64,000 bases of DNA from Gammaproteobacteria bacterium. GTDB lineage: Bacteria > Pseudomonadota > Gammaproteobacteria > Steroidobacterales > GCA-2729495. The stretch covers positions 310,001 through 374,000 of the forward strand of contig JAUHYQ010000003.1 in the NCBI GenBank assembly GCA_030426355.1, read 5' to 3'. Below are positions 34,192 to 42,570 of the stretch, in pieces (position 1 is the first letter of the stretch; every line of letters starts with the position of its first letter). The notes beneath the pieces were generated by a model that was not told where the DNA came from, ran no database searches, and worked only from the letters and a program-made list of their open reading frames with translations. The position numbers and the translations under genes were made by a program.

Positions 34192-35103
34192 ATGCCGGCG
34201 CAGCATCAAGGTGAAGAACTCACCCTCGGCGAGCTGCTGAGAGTCCTGAAACGCTATCGACTGGTGCTGGCAAGTGTCTGGGTCGTCTGTGTCGCGGCCG
34301 CTCTGCTTGCAGCGCTGCTTGCAGCGCCGGTATATCGGGCGGAGGCGCTGGTGGCTGCCGCCAGTGACACCTCGTCGGCCGGCGGGGATTTGTCGTCGAT
34401 TATTTCGCGCTTTTCATCGGTGCCGGGTATGGGGGCACTGGGTCGGCTGTCGCAGCAAAACACGCTGGCAGAAGGCATGGTGACATTACGCTCGCCACAG
34501 TTTCTGATTGATTTTATTCGCTCAGAGAATCTTATGCCGGTGTTGTTTGCATCGCAGTGGGATGCAGAAAACAACACGTGGCTGGCAGCCGATGAAGGCG
34601 ATGTGCCGACACCAGAAGACGCTTATGTGTTCTTCAAGGAAGAACTGCTAAGCGTTATCGAGGACAAGGCAAACCCCGGAATCTTGGCGGTTGCCATTGA
34701 ATGGACGGATCGCGAGCAAGCCGCGGCGTGGGTGAATCTGCTGATAAGCCGCCTGAATGAGCGTTTGCGCAGCAAGGCAATTGATGAGGCCAATCAGACC
34801 ATTGATTACCTGAACAAGGAACTCGAAACAGCGCGCATCGTGGAAGTCCGGCAGGCGATTTATTTCATGATTGAAAGTCAGATTAATCTGCGCACCATGG
34901 CCAATGTACGGGAAGAGTTCGCTTTCGAGGTTCTGAGTCAGGCTTTAGTGCCGGACGCCGATCGCTATATCAGCCCTAACAGGCCTTTTATGGTCGTCAT
35001 AGGCCTCGCAATCGGCTTTTTGCTGGGCGTTTTTTCGTGCTTTCTGCTGTTCGCCCTTGATCGGCTGCGCGCCGATATTAATGGTCAGACCTCCTCGCGT
35101 TAG
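34192..35103 (+). CDS. Wzz-family chain-length/co-polymerase protein
   Basis: This 303-residue protein has two transmembrane helices (about residues 24-46 and 262-285) flanking a mostly helical periplasmic domain, the layout of Wzz and the non-kinase part of Wzc. No Walker motifs or Tyr cluster follow the second helix, so it is not a BY-kinase. It would set polysaccharide chain length in a Wzy-dependent pathway and contact the exporter. It overlaps the flippase gene. Confidence 0.82.
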   Translation: MPAQHQGEELTLGELLRVLKRYRLVLASVWVVCVAAALLAALLAAPVYRAEALVAAASDTSSAGGDLSSIISRFSSVPGMGALGRLSQQNTLAEGMVTLRSPQFLIDFIRSENLMPVLFASQWDAENNTWLAADEGDVPTPEDAYVFFKEELLSVIEDKANPGILAVAIEWTDREQAAAWVNLLISRLNERLRSKAIDEANQTIDYLNKELETARIVEVRQAIYFMIESQINLRTMANVREEFAFEVLSQALVPDADRYISPNRPFMVVIGLAIGFLLGVFSCFLLFALDRLRADINGQTSSR

Positions 35104-36385
35104 CTTGGATAAGCATTTTATCGATCTGCTGCGCGGAGCCACGGGAGGGCTTTTAGCCCGCGTTATCGCTGCCATCGCGGTTTTTCTGTTCGGTGTTTAT
35201 ATAGCGCGGTTACTGGGCGCGGCCGACTCGGGCCTGTTCTATCTGGCGCTGGCGCTGGTGACGGTTTTGGCGGTGGTCTGCCGGGTCGGGCTCGATGGCT
35301 CAGTAGTGCGCTTTGTGGCTGCCCACCTGGCCCGTGATGAAGCGCCTGCGGCCGGCACAATTTACCGGCGCAGCGTTGCACTGATCAGCATACTGGCCCT
35401 CGCGACCAGTATTCTGCTGTACGCCGGCGCAGATACTGTTTCCAGCGCGCTGTTTGACAAGCCTGAGCTGAGCGACGTGTTGCGGGGATTGTTATGGCTA
35501 CTGTTCCCGCTTGCCCTGCTGATGATTCATGGTCAGTTTCTGCAAGCCGAAAAGCGTGTTGCGGACGCCGTGCTGGTGCAAACCGGCTTGTTGCCGCTAT
35601 TGAGTGTCGCTGCGTTTGCATTGCTGCCGGTTCAATGGTCGTTAAGCAATGTTGTCATGACATATGTGTGCGCGGCTGTCGTGACACTGGTAATCAGCGT
35701 TGCATGGTATTTGCGCTCAAGTGGTTTAGCGGCGCTACCGGGAGTCCGCTACGACTTCGGCCCGCTCGTCGCGAGTGCCCGCTCACTGGCAGTGTCCGAC
35801 TTGATAAACAAAGTTGTGCAGCCCTGGGCGCCGGTCATTTTCCTCGGGCTGTGGGGCACAGCCACCCACATCGGGTTATTTGCCGCTGCCAATCGACTCG
35901 CCGCTTTAACGGTTTTTGCTACCCTGCCGGTTAACCGGATGTTGGCACCAAAAATGTCGGCTTTGTGGGCCGAAGGCGATCGTGCGACTTTCTTCCGTTT
36001 GTCGCGACAGGCTGCGCTGCTGATGGCTGGGGTGTCATTGCCGGTTACATTGGCGCTGATACTGTTGCCTGAACTCTTGCTCGGCTTGTTTGGCAAGGAG
36101 TTCGTCGTGGCGCGCAGCTTATTATGGGTTCTGGCCGCAGGGCAGCTGTTTAATGCATTGACAGGCCCGGTACGATCAATGCTGATCATGACAGGGCATG
36201 AGAAAGATCATCGTATGTCGAGTATTGCGGGTGGCATAGTGATACTGCTATTGAGCATAGTCCTGATACCCCAAATGCAGGCCATGGGCGCGGCGATTGC
36301 GTCCGCAGCGGGTATGGTCATTAATAATCTCTATGCGGCTTGGCTGGTTTGGCGTCGGCTTGGAGTGGTACCGCTGTGGAGGTGA
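35081..36385 (+). CDS. Wzx-type polysaccharide flippase
   Basis: From the ATG at 35081 the product is 434 residues with about 12-14 transmembrane helices and the MOP-superfamily pattern, including an N-terminal LLRGATGGLLARVIAAIAVFLFGVYIARLLG region (split over the first helix). It would flip lipid-linked repeat units across the inner membrane. The TTG at 35057 and the TTG at 35105 are alternative starts; none has a strong Shine-Dalgarno. It overlaps both neighbours. Confidence 0.85.
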   Translation: MVRPPRVSLDKHFIDLLRGATGGLLARVIAAIAVFLFGVYIARLLGAADSGLFYLALALVTVLAVVCRVGLDGSVVRFVAAHLARDEAPAAGTIYRRSVALISILALATSILLYAGADTVSSALFDKPELSDVLRGLLWLLFPLALLMIHGQFLQAEKRVADAVLVQTGLLPLLSVAAFALLPVQWSLSNVVMTYVCAAVVTLVISVAWYLRSSGLAALPGVRYDFGPLVASARSLAVSDLINKVVQPWAPVIFLGLWGTATHIGLFAAANRLAALTVFATLPVNRMLAPKMSALWAEGDRATFFRLSRQAALLMAGVSLPVTLALILLPELLLGLFGKEFVVARSLLWVLAAGQLFNALTGPVRSMLIMTGHEKDHRMSSIAGGIVILLLSIVLIPQMQAMGAAIASAAGMVINNLYAAWLVWRRLGVVPLWR

Positions 36386-37749
36386 CTTTACTGTTCCTGG
36401 TGACGGTCGTGGCCTTCGCCGGGTTACTGCTTTACGACTGCAAAGCGGCCTTTTTGGTGGCTGTGCTTTTCTACGGCATCTATCCGCGGTTCTTTTCGCT
36501 CGGATTCGCCGATGATGGTTTTGCGATGACTATGCAGCGTGCGATGTTGCTGATGTTGCTTGCCATGTACTTGCTGCGGCTCGTCTGGGGTTCAGCTGAA
36601 ATCAGGCACGGGTGGCAGGTGCTTTCAAGGCACCCGGGGGCACTGATCGCACTTTTGACCTATTTAATGGCGCGGCTCGTCGGCAACCTCTTTACCGGAA
36701 GGCTTGATCTCAGCGTAGTCGGGCAGCTGTTAAGCGAAAGCCTGATCAGTATTTTTGTATTGTTGCTGGTAGTGAGCTACGTGCGCACACGCAAGGACAT
36801 TGTGTTGCTTTTGACACTTGTTATGGCGTCATTGTTCTTTAATCAACTTGTTTCGGTCTACGAATTTATTGCGCAAGAGCCCATATTTCCGGAGGGATTG
36901 AGCCTGCGCTACGAAGTGGGCGGGCGCGGTGAAGAAGTGCTTGCGGGCCGGGTTCGTGATTCGGCATTTCGTGCCATGGGCATTTTTGACAACCCGCTGA
37001 AACTGACAGCGCTGCTGGGTATGGCGTTGCCACTTGTTATATATCTCGCACGGTGCGGCACAAATATGCTCACCCGGGTTGTAGCGGCTGCGTCGGTTGT
37101 ACTTGCGTTGCCCACGGCTTTCTTCTCAGGCTCGCGTGCGGCTATCGGAGTCGTCTTGCTGGTGTTTGCATGGTACGTCTACCTTTGGGTTACGCGGCGC
37201 ATGTCCGCGTGGGGAAGACGTCTGGTGGCAACCGCTGGTGTGTTGTGCGCGGTGGCTGTTGTGGCCTTGTTTGCCGATCAATTGCTGAATGAATTGTTGT
37301 TCGGGGATGCCTATGCGCGCAGTACCGAAGCCCGTTTCCGCGCATACGTGACGGTGCCTCTGCTTCTGATTGAAGCGCCCCTGTTCGGTTTCGGGTATGC
37401 GCGCAATATCGTCGAGACGCTCGATTTGGGCGCGCTGGATCCTTTTTACCTGAGGTTGGCACTGGAAGGCGGGGTGGTGTCGCTGGCGGGGTTTATTGCA
37501 TTCATGGTTGTTGTCGCTCGCCTTTTGGGGCCCGTTGCGGCTGGCGGTAATTCGTCGGACACCGCAGCAGATGAGGCTTTGGCTCGGGCATTGCGGGTTT
37601 CGCTGGCGGTCATTGCACTGCTGGCCTTGCTGCTGACCTTATCGTACGTGCGGATGTACTTATTTTTGTTTGCCGGCGTGGCTATGGTGTTGCTGGATCT
37701 TTGGTTGCAGGATCAACAGTCCGCCACGATTGCAGATCAATCCCGGTAA
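36376..37749 (+). CDS. O-antigen polymerase/ligase-like membrane protein (Wzy/WaaL)
   Basis: This protein of about 457 residues from the GTG at 36376 (GGAG ten bases upstream) has roughly 11 transmembrane helices and a large periplasmic loop between about residues 175 and 220, with GRVRDSAFRAMGIFDNP. A later GSRAAIGV segment and FGFGYARNIVETL fit the Wzy_C domain. Between flippase and transferases it is more likely the polymerase than a lipid A ligase. Its last 68 bases overlap the convergent sulfotransferase gene. Confidence 0.82.
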   Translation: MEVTLLFLVTVVAFAGLLLYDCKAAFLVAVLFYGIYPRFFSLGFADDGFAMTMQRAMLLMLLAMYLLRLVWGSAEIRHGWQVLSRHPGALIALLTYLMARLVGNLFTGRLDLSVVGQLLSESLISIFVLLLVVSYVRTRKDIVLLLTLVMASLFFNQLVSVYEFIAQEPIFPEGLSLRYEVGGRGEEVLAGRVRDSAFRAMGIFDNPLKLTALLGMALPLVIYLARCGTNMLTRVVAAASVVLALPTAFFSGSRAAIGVVLLVFAWYVYLWVTRRMSAWGRRLVATAGVLCAVAVVALFADQLLNELLFGDAYARSTEARFRAYVTVPLLLIEAPLFGFGYARNIVETLDLGALDPFYLRLALEGGVVSLAGFIAFMVVVARLLGPVAAGGNSSDTAADEALARALRVSLAVIALLALLLTLSYVRMYLFLFAGVAMVLLDLWLQDQQSATIADQSR

Positions 37750-38614
37750 GCGATTCCAGGTGCGTGATTTCATCGCGGTAGAAGTCTGCCAGTTGTGACC
37801 GGGTCGCCGGATTCATGATGGGCTTATCGGCCGGGGCGGTGTTGAGCGTGCGCAGCGCCTGACGCAGTCGGGTGCGCAAACTGAGCGGTATTAGTTTGTG
37901 CACGAGTCCGTGGGGCAGACCCTTTTGAACGGCCCTCTCCAGTGCAGCAATCCGCGGCCGCCCGTAAACATTTTTGCGACGCAGTTGCGGCAAAAACCCG
38001 GGGTTTACACCGATAAAGCGGAACAGTCGTGCGCAGCATGCTGCCGGCTCGCTGCGCACCGCATCGTAGAGTTCCAGATGTATCTGTTCGCGCGGAAAGT
38101 AGCGGAAGTAGGCTTCCAGCTGCCGGGCATACAGGCCATGTGTCAGGTAGCTTCGGTCGACCTTGTCACGCAGTGTTTGCAGTCCGCCCCTCTGATCCGC
38201 TGTGATGGCATCTTCGAAGCTGGCAGTATGTTCGTTACCCGTTTTACGTGCTTGCAGGTATCCGGAAAAGGCCCTTTCTACAGGGTTTCGCAGCAATACA
38301 ATCAACTTCAGGTCGGGGTTGAAGTCTTTGAGCCGTTGCGCCACTTCCTCAGCCAGAAACAGGTAGTGCACATAGCCGTGCAGAACTATTGGCTCGTCGC
38401 GGTGTCCCTTAAAATGCCCGGCAAACCAGTCAAGGCCTTTGTCAAAGTACTCCGGTTTGCAGAAAAACGGAAAGTCTTTCATTGCCGGGTTGCCATAGAT
38501 GTCGGGGTGTTGGGAGAGCCAGTCGTAAACAGCGGTAGACCCGCTTTTTTGTGCTCCAATTAGAATCAGATTTGGCAGCACTAAATCTGACGATGATGCG
38601 TTCTTGTCAGGCAT
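37682..38614 (-). CDS. Sulfotransferase (PAPS-dependent)
   Basis: This 310-residue protein has the 5'-phosphosulfate loop LILIGAQKSGSTAVYDWL (about residues 15-32) and the 3'-phosphate site LRNPVERAFSGY. It would transfer sulfate from PAPS to a carbohydrate hydroxyl, in line with the polysaccharide genes around it. The fold resembles heparan N-sulfotransferase-type enzymes. Its 3' end overlaps that of the polymerase-like gene by 68 bases on the opposite strand, which is tight even for this dense locus. Confidence 0.9.
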   Translation of the reverse strand: MPDKNASSSDLVLPNLILIGAQKSGSTAVYDWLSQHPDIYGNPAMKDFPFFCKPEYFDKGLDWFAGHFKGHRDEPIVLHGYVHYLFLAEEVAQRLKDFNPDLKLIVLLRNPVERAFSGYLQARKTGNEHTASFEDAITADQRGGLQTLRDKVDRSYLTHGLYARQLEAYFRYFPREQIHLELYDAVRSEPAACCARLFRFIGVNPGFLPQLRRKNVYGRPRIAALERAVQKGLPHGLVHKLIPLSLRTRLRQALRTLNTAPADKPIMNPATRSQLADFYRDEITHLESLTGIDLQSWRTVDPATKDPATP

Positions 38615-38659
38615 ACTTGGCGGGGTTGGTATTCACGGTTGTCATTCTAAAGATACGTT

Positions 38660-39982
38660 ATGTTTTTTTCTCGTTTCAAAATTTCTGCATTGGCTCTGAC
38701 TGTCAGTATGATCTTCGGTGCTGCTGTGACAACTTCTTGCGCGGCGGAAACCCCTGCGGCCGGGTTTTACGGAATTATTAGCAATCCTTTCGTGCAGCTC
38801 GATCATGAGTTTACAGACAATTTACGACTTAGCGTGGAGCTGGTGCCGGAATTTGGCGGCGATCCGGCGCGTGACAGTTTTCAGATAGAGATTGCCGGTA
38901 ACAATGTCCGGGTTACAGGTAATACCCGTGCTGCCACGCTTTTCGGCACGGATCGTGTCGCCGAGATGCTGTCGCAGCAGAGCGGCAAGCTCGCGGATGG
39001 CATCTTCGCGGATCAGGCCGGTTTGCGCGTGAGGGCTCAGCATCTGGTGATGCGCAACGCCAGCTTGCCGGACATGAAAGCTCTGATTGATAAAGCCCGC
39101 CGCGCCCGCATGAACACATTGATGCTGTACATTGCGGACGATGTGCAGTTGCTGGCGGCAGGTATCAGGCCGCTTCCCAATGCAATGACCCGCGATGATT
39201 TTCGCGCCGTGATCGAGTATGCCAAAGCCAGCGGGATGAACGTGGTTCCGCATCTTCCCTTGTTGACCAAACAGCACCGGTTTTTCAAGGGTACGGCGCC
39301 CGAGCTGATGTACAACCAGGCAACGTATGACCCGCGCAACAAAGAGACTGTGCGTCGCGTGTTTGCGCATTTGGAAGAAATTATCGACCTGGCGCAGCCA
39401 ACCGATATAAACATCGGGCATGACGAAGTAGAGGGTGCCTTCCCGCGCATTGCGCGGGCAAAGTGGACTGCCGCGCAGCGCAAAAAGTGGCCTGCTGCCG
39501 ATGAAGACATGTTGCCGCCCGAGCTGTTTCTTGATTCGGTACGGGAGCTTCATGCGTTCCTCGCAGAGCGTGGTATACGCACCTGGATGTGGGGTGACAT
39601 GCTCATTGCCTACGAGGAGTTTCCTGACATGGTCCGGCGCAATATGCACGGCAACCACGGCTACGCGGCCCTCAGGACAAAGCTGCCGAAGGATATCGTC
39701 ATCTGCGACTGGCATTACTGGGATTCAGCTGCCTTCCCCACCGCCAAAGCCTTCGCAGATGCGGGGCACCAGGTCTTGGGCGCCACCCGTGAGCGTACTG
39801 ACAATATTTCCGGCTTCAGCCGCTACGTCGCGGGTATGGGTGAGAGAGGCAGCGAAAGTAAGGGTTTGGGCATGATAGCCACGCTGTGGAATTTGCAAAA
39901 TCAGGCTGATCCCGCATTGGTGGATGATGTAATCGCCCGTTCGGGCCGCGCTTTCTGGTCTCCGGATTCGGCTACCAGGTAA
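38660..39982 (+). CDS. GH20-like glycoside hydrolase, exported
   Basis: This 440-residue protein has an N-terminal signal or lipoprotein-like sequence (residues 1 to about 28; cysteine at 27), a GH20b-like N-terminal domain and a TIM barrel with INIGHDEVEGA, in which Asp255-Glu256 correspond to the catalytic Asp-Glu pair of beta-N-acetylhexosaminidases. It lacks the classical GGDEV wording, so substrate specificity is uncertain. It is probably periplasmic and could trim or recycle the polysaccharide or peptidoglycan sugars. It is the only hydrolase inside the export locus. Confidence 0.7.
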   Translation: MFFSRFKISALALTVSMIFGAAVTTSCAAETPAAGFYGIISNPFVQLDHEFTDNLRLSVELVPEFGGDPARDSFQIEIAGNNVRVTGNTRAATLFGTDRVAEMLSQQSGKLADGIFADQAGLRVRAQHLVMRNASLPDMKALIDKARRARMNTLMLYIADDVQLLAAGIRPLPNAMTRDDFRAVIEYAKASGMNVVPHLPLLTKQHRFFKGTAPELMYNQATYDPRNKETVRRVFAHLEEIIDLAQPTDINIGHDEVEGAFPRIARAKWTAAQRKKWPAADEDMLPPELFLDSVRELHAFLAERGIRTWMWGDMLIAYEEFPDMVRRNMHGNHGYAALRTKLPKDIVICDWHYWDSAAFPTAKAFADAGHQVLGATRERTDNISGFSRYVAGMGERGSESKGLGMIATLWNLQNQADPALVDDVIARSGRAFWSPDSATR

Positions 39983-40820
39983 ACTCTTCACCGAGCATTT
40001 CGTAGAGCGCTTGATTGTGCGGACGAAAATAGTTGGTGAGCTCATCGCGCAGCTGCGGGTCGACCCTGTCTTTATGTGGCGCAACATTGCGTGCTCTTAG
40101 CTCGCCAATTGTTCTGCGGGCATCTACGCCGGCAAATGCATAAACCCGTTGCATGTACTCCGCTGGTCGTTCGAACAGCCCTTCGCTATCAATTATGAGT
40201 AGCTGATCTTTCTCAAACAGCTGCATGTAGCGATCAAGCTGTTCTGCGTATCGCCCGCGTGCTTTATACGAGTGACGAATATAGTTGGGCGATGAGTAGT
40301 TCTCACCGATTACCGCCAGCCGCTGCTCCTCGGCAGCAAAGGCATCGGCCATAGCGAATGTTTCACCGCCGTTGCGGCGCGTGTGAAAATAGTGTGAGAC
40401 CGCTCTTTCAACCGGATTCCGCAGCACCGCGATCAGTTTTGCGTTTGGTACCTGCTCTTTTATTCGTGATGCGGCCAGCGGATGGAACAGATACAGCGGC
40501 GTGGTTTCGAAGGCAATTTTGCCAGCGGCAACCGCCCCGGTTGGGAAATGCGCACGATACCAGTCTGTGCCTTTAACAAAATTATCGGTGTGAGGGTCGA
40601 GGCCGCCGTCAAAGTAATGAACTTCCTTTTCGAAAGGCGGTACTATTTGCGGATGCTGGGTCAGCCAGGCGTGGAGGCTGGTTGTGCCGGCCTTTTGCGC
40701 ACCAATAACAATAAGATCGGGCAGTCGCCTGGAGGCCGCTGTGGCGCGCCGGTAAGCCCAGAGTGCGCGTTTGACCGGTTGCTTCAACAAGTCTGGAATG
40801 CGGGTTTTCGACGAAGCCAT
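39972..40820 (-). CDS. Sulfotransferase (PAPS-dependent)
   Basis: The ATG at 40820 is preferred over the TTG at 40859 and gives 282 residues. The PAPS motifs are LIVIGAQKAGTTSLHAWL (5'-PSB) and LRNPVERAVSHYFHTR (3'-PB). It is clearly related to the sulfotransferase at 37682 (about the same motif order) but not identical. It probably sulfates a carbohydrate. The gene overlaps the GH20-like gene end by 11 bases and diverges from the next sulfotransferase across 38 bases. Confidence 0.9.
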   Translation of the reverse strand: MASSKTRIPDLLKQPVKRALWAYRRATAASRRLPDLIVIGAQKAGTTSLHAWLTQHPQIVPPFEKEVHYFDGGLDPHTDNFVKGTDWYRAHFPTGAVAAGKIAFETTPLYLFHPLAASRIKEQVPNAKLIAVLRNPVERAVSHYFHTRRNGGETFAMADAFAAEEQRLAVIGENYSSPNYIRHSYKARGRYAEQLDRYMQLFEKDQLLIIDSEGLFERPAEYMQRVYAFAGVDARRTIGELRARNVAPHKDRVDPQLRDELTNYFRPHNQALYEMLGEEFTW

Positions 40821-40858
40821 GAACGGTTTTAAAAAGGAGCAGCTCCACTGGGGCGACA

Positions 40859-41551
40859 ATGTATTGCAAGGAATATAACTGCTTATTCGTTCATATACCT
40901 AAAACGGCTGGCAAGAGTATCGAAAGTTACTTTCTCGGCTTGCTGGGATTGCGCTGGGAGGACAGAGCTCCTCTGTTGCTGCGCGCGAATGACGATCCCG
41001 CCCGCGGGCCTGAGCGCCTGGCGCATATGACTGCCCGCGAATACGTGGAGCTTGGCTATTTGACTCAGGATCAGTTTGATTCCGCCTTTCGCTTTGCGTT
41101 CGTGCGGAACCCATGGGCGAGACTGGTTTCAGAATATCGCTATCGCAAACATTATCTGCGCTTCAGCTTTAGTGATTTTGTTTTGCATCAACTTCCGCAA
41201 GCAAGCATGCGCGATACCTATCGCCACATTCTGCCGCAAAGTGAGTTCTTGCTCGATAACAACGGTGAGCTCAGCGTCAATTATGTGGGTCGCTTCGAAA
41301 ACTTGCAGGCGGACTTTAATGAAGTGTGCAAGTTGCTGAAGCTGAGCCCGGTGACGTTGCCGCATGTGGATGACGGGTCCGGTGCCGCACTGACAGCCCT
41401 CGACCGACTCAGGGAGTTGCTGGGCATGCGTAAAGAGGCTGCCCATAAGCATTATTCCAGCTATTACGATGCCGAGACGCGGGGCCGGGTGGCTGAACTT
41501 TATGCGCAGGATATCGAGGTGTTCGGCTATTCGTTTGAAAGCCGCCCGTAG
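40859..41551 (+). CDS. Sulfotransferase family 2 protein
   Basis: This 230-residue protein has the variant PAPS loop VHIPKTAGKSIESYF (residues 11-25) and a 3'-site FVRNPWARLVSEYRYRK. That pairing is typical of family 2 sulfotransferases, such as carbohydrate sulfotransferases. It is shorter than and different in type from the neighbouring sulfotransferases, so several sulfation positions could be served. It diverges from the gene at 39972. Confidence 0.87.
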   Translation: MYCKEYNCLFVHIPKTAGKSIESYFLGLLGLRWEDRAPLLLRANDDPARGPERLAHMTAREYVELGYLTQDQFDSAFRFAFVRNPWARLVSEYRYRKHYLRFSFSDFVLHQLPQASMRDTYRHILPQSEFLLDNNGELSVNYVGRFENLQADFNEVCKLLKLSPVTLPHVDDGSGAALTALDRLRELLGMRKEAAHKHYSSYYDAETRGRVAELYAQDIEVFGYSFESRP

Positions 41552-41563
41552 TGGTCAGGGAGA

Positions 41564-42565
41564 TTATTTGGCAGGGTAGCCAAGCCGGTGCATGGCTTGA
41601 TTGAAGCTGTCCTTTACCGCAGCGGGTAGCTCCACATGCGGCGGTTGGCGAACGGGGCGCAGTATCTTTCTGGCATAGCCCAGGACAACCGGGTCAGACG
41701 ATAACCCGCTGAACTGAAAAAGTTTGTTCAGGGTGTCGTCTGGAGATTCTGTCAGTTCTTCGTAGCGCACCATAAGCGTGTCATCGGGGTGGCGTTCCAG
41801 CAGCGCCAGCCCTTCACGCATGCTAAGTGTCCACTCAACAGCCGCCATGACGGTGTGATCGTCCATCGCTGCTATATCGTCTGCGTGGGGCCCGAGTTCC
41901 GGGTCCGGTCGCACCAGTTGCTCAACCAGCGTGTGCCATTTCCGATTGTCGGTTCCCCACCAATCCGCAGTTCCGCCATTGTCGGATTGCCCATGAGTTT
42001 CAGACCATTTTGCGATCGAGCCACAGGTTGCGTAACCGTTCCTGACCAGGAACAGGAACTGAGCGTCCGGGAACAGCGCTTTTACAAAGTCTGTCCGGAA
42101 AATCAGCTCCGGGTATTTATCGAGCACACGTTTGTTACGCGTTATCTCCAGATAGGCGCTGTACTGGTTGCTCATCGCACGCTTTATGGTCGCGGTGACG
42201 TCTTCTGCGCCCAGACGGTATCGTGCCGGAGCATCGGTGTAATTACCGTTGAGGTCTTCGTGCGGGTAGGCCACATGCCACATTAACTTTGGTTCGTTGA
42301 GCCAGCCTATATCCCGGTGTAACGAGAGAATCTTGCCCAGAACGGTTGTTCCGGATCGGCCTGTGCCCAATATGAAAAGCGGCCGCTGCACTTCGTTTAG
42401 CGGTTGGCCACGCGCGACTGTTGCGGCCCGGCGCTTTAACCAGGGATTGATCCAGCGACCTTTCGTGGTTAGCGGACGACCTTCGAAAAAGGCGTAGCTG
42501 ACTGCCCGCGCCAGAGCCCGGGAGGGCCTTGTCAGGATGTATTGTTTATCGAGTTGTGCAACCAC
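41564..42565 (-). CDS. Sulfotransferase family protein
   Basis: This 333-residue protein has FILGTGRSGTTVLGKILSLH as the 5'-phosphosulfate loop and FLVRNGYATCGSIAKWS as the region of the 3'-phosphate site. It starts at a GTG and lies 5 bases downstream of the glycosyltransferase at 42571, in a minus-strand run of three genes. It is a fourth sulfotransferase-fold protein in 5 kb. The acceptor is probably the locus polysaccharide, by context. Confidence 0.87.
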   Translation of the reverse strand: MVAQLDKQYILTRPSRALARAVSYAFFEGRPLTTKGRWINPWLKRRAATVARGQPLNEVQRPLFILGTGRSGTTVLGKILSLHRDIGWLNEPKLMWHVAYPHEDLNGNYTDAPARYRLGAEDVTATIKRAMSNQYSAYLEITRNKRVLDKYPELIFRTDFVKALFPDAQFLFLVRNGYATCGSIAKWSETHGQSDNGGTADWWGTDNRKWHTLVEQLVRPDPELGPHADDIAAMDDHTVMAAVEWTLSMREGLALLERHPDDTLMVRYEELTESPDDTLNKLFQFSGLSSDPVVLGYARKILRPVRQPPHVELPAAVKDSFNQAMHRLGYPAK

Positions 42566-42570
42566 GTCGC

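Noticed and set aside
38822-39715. Minus-strand open frame of 297 codons opposite the GH20-like gene
   Set aside because: Antisense to a gene with clear signal peptide and catalytic motif; no family feature.
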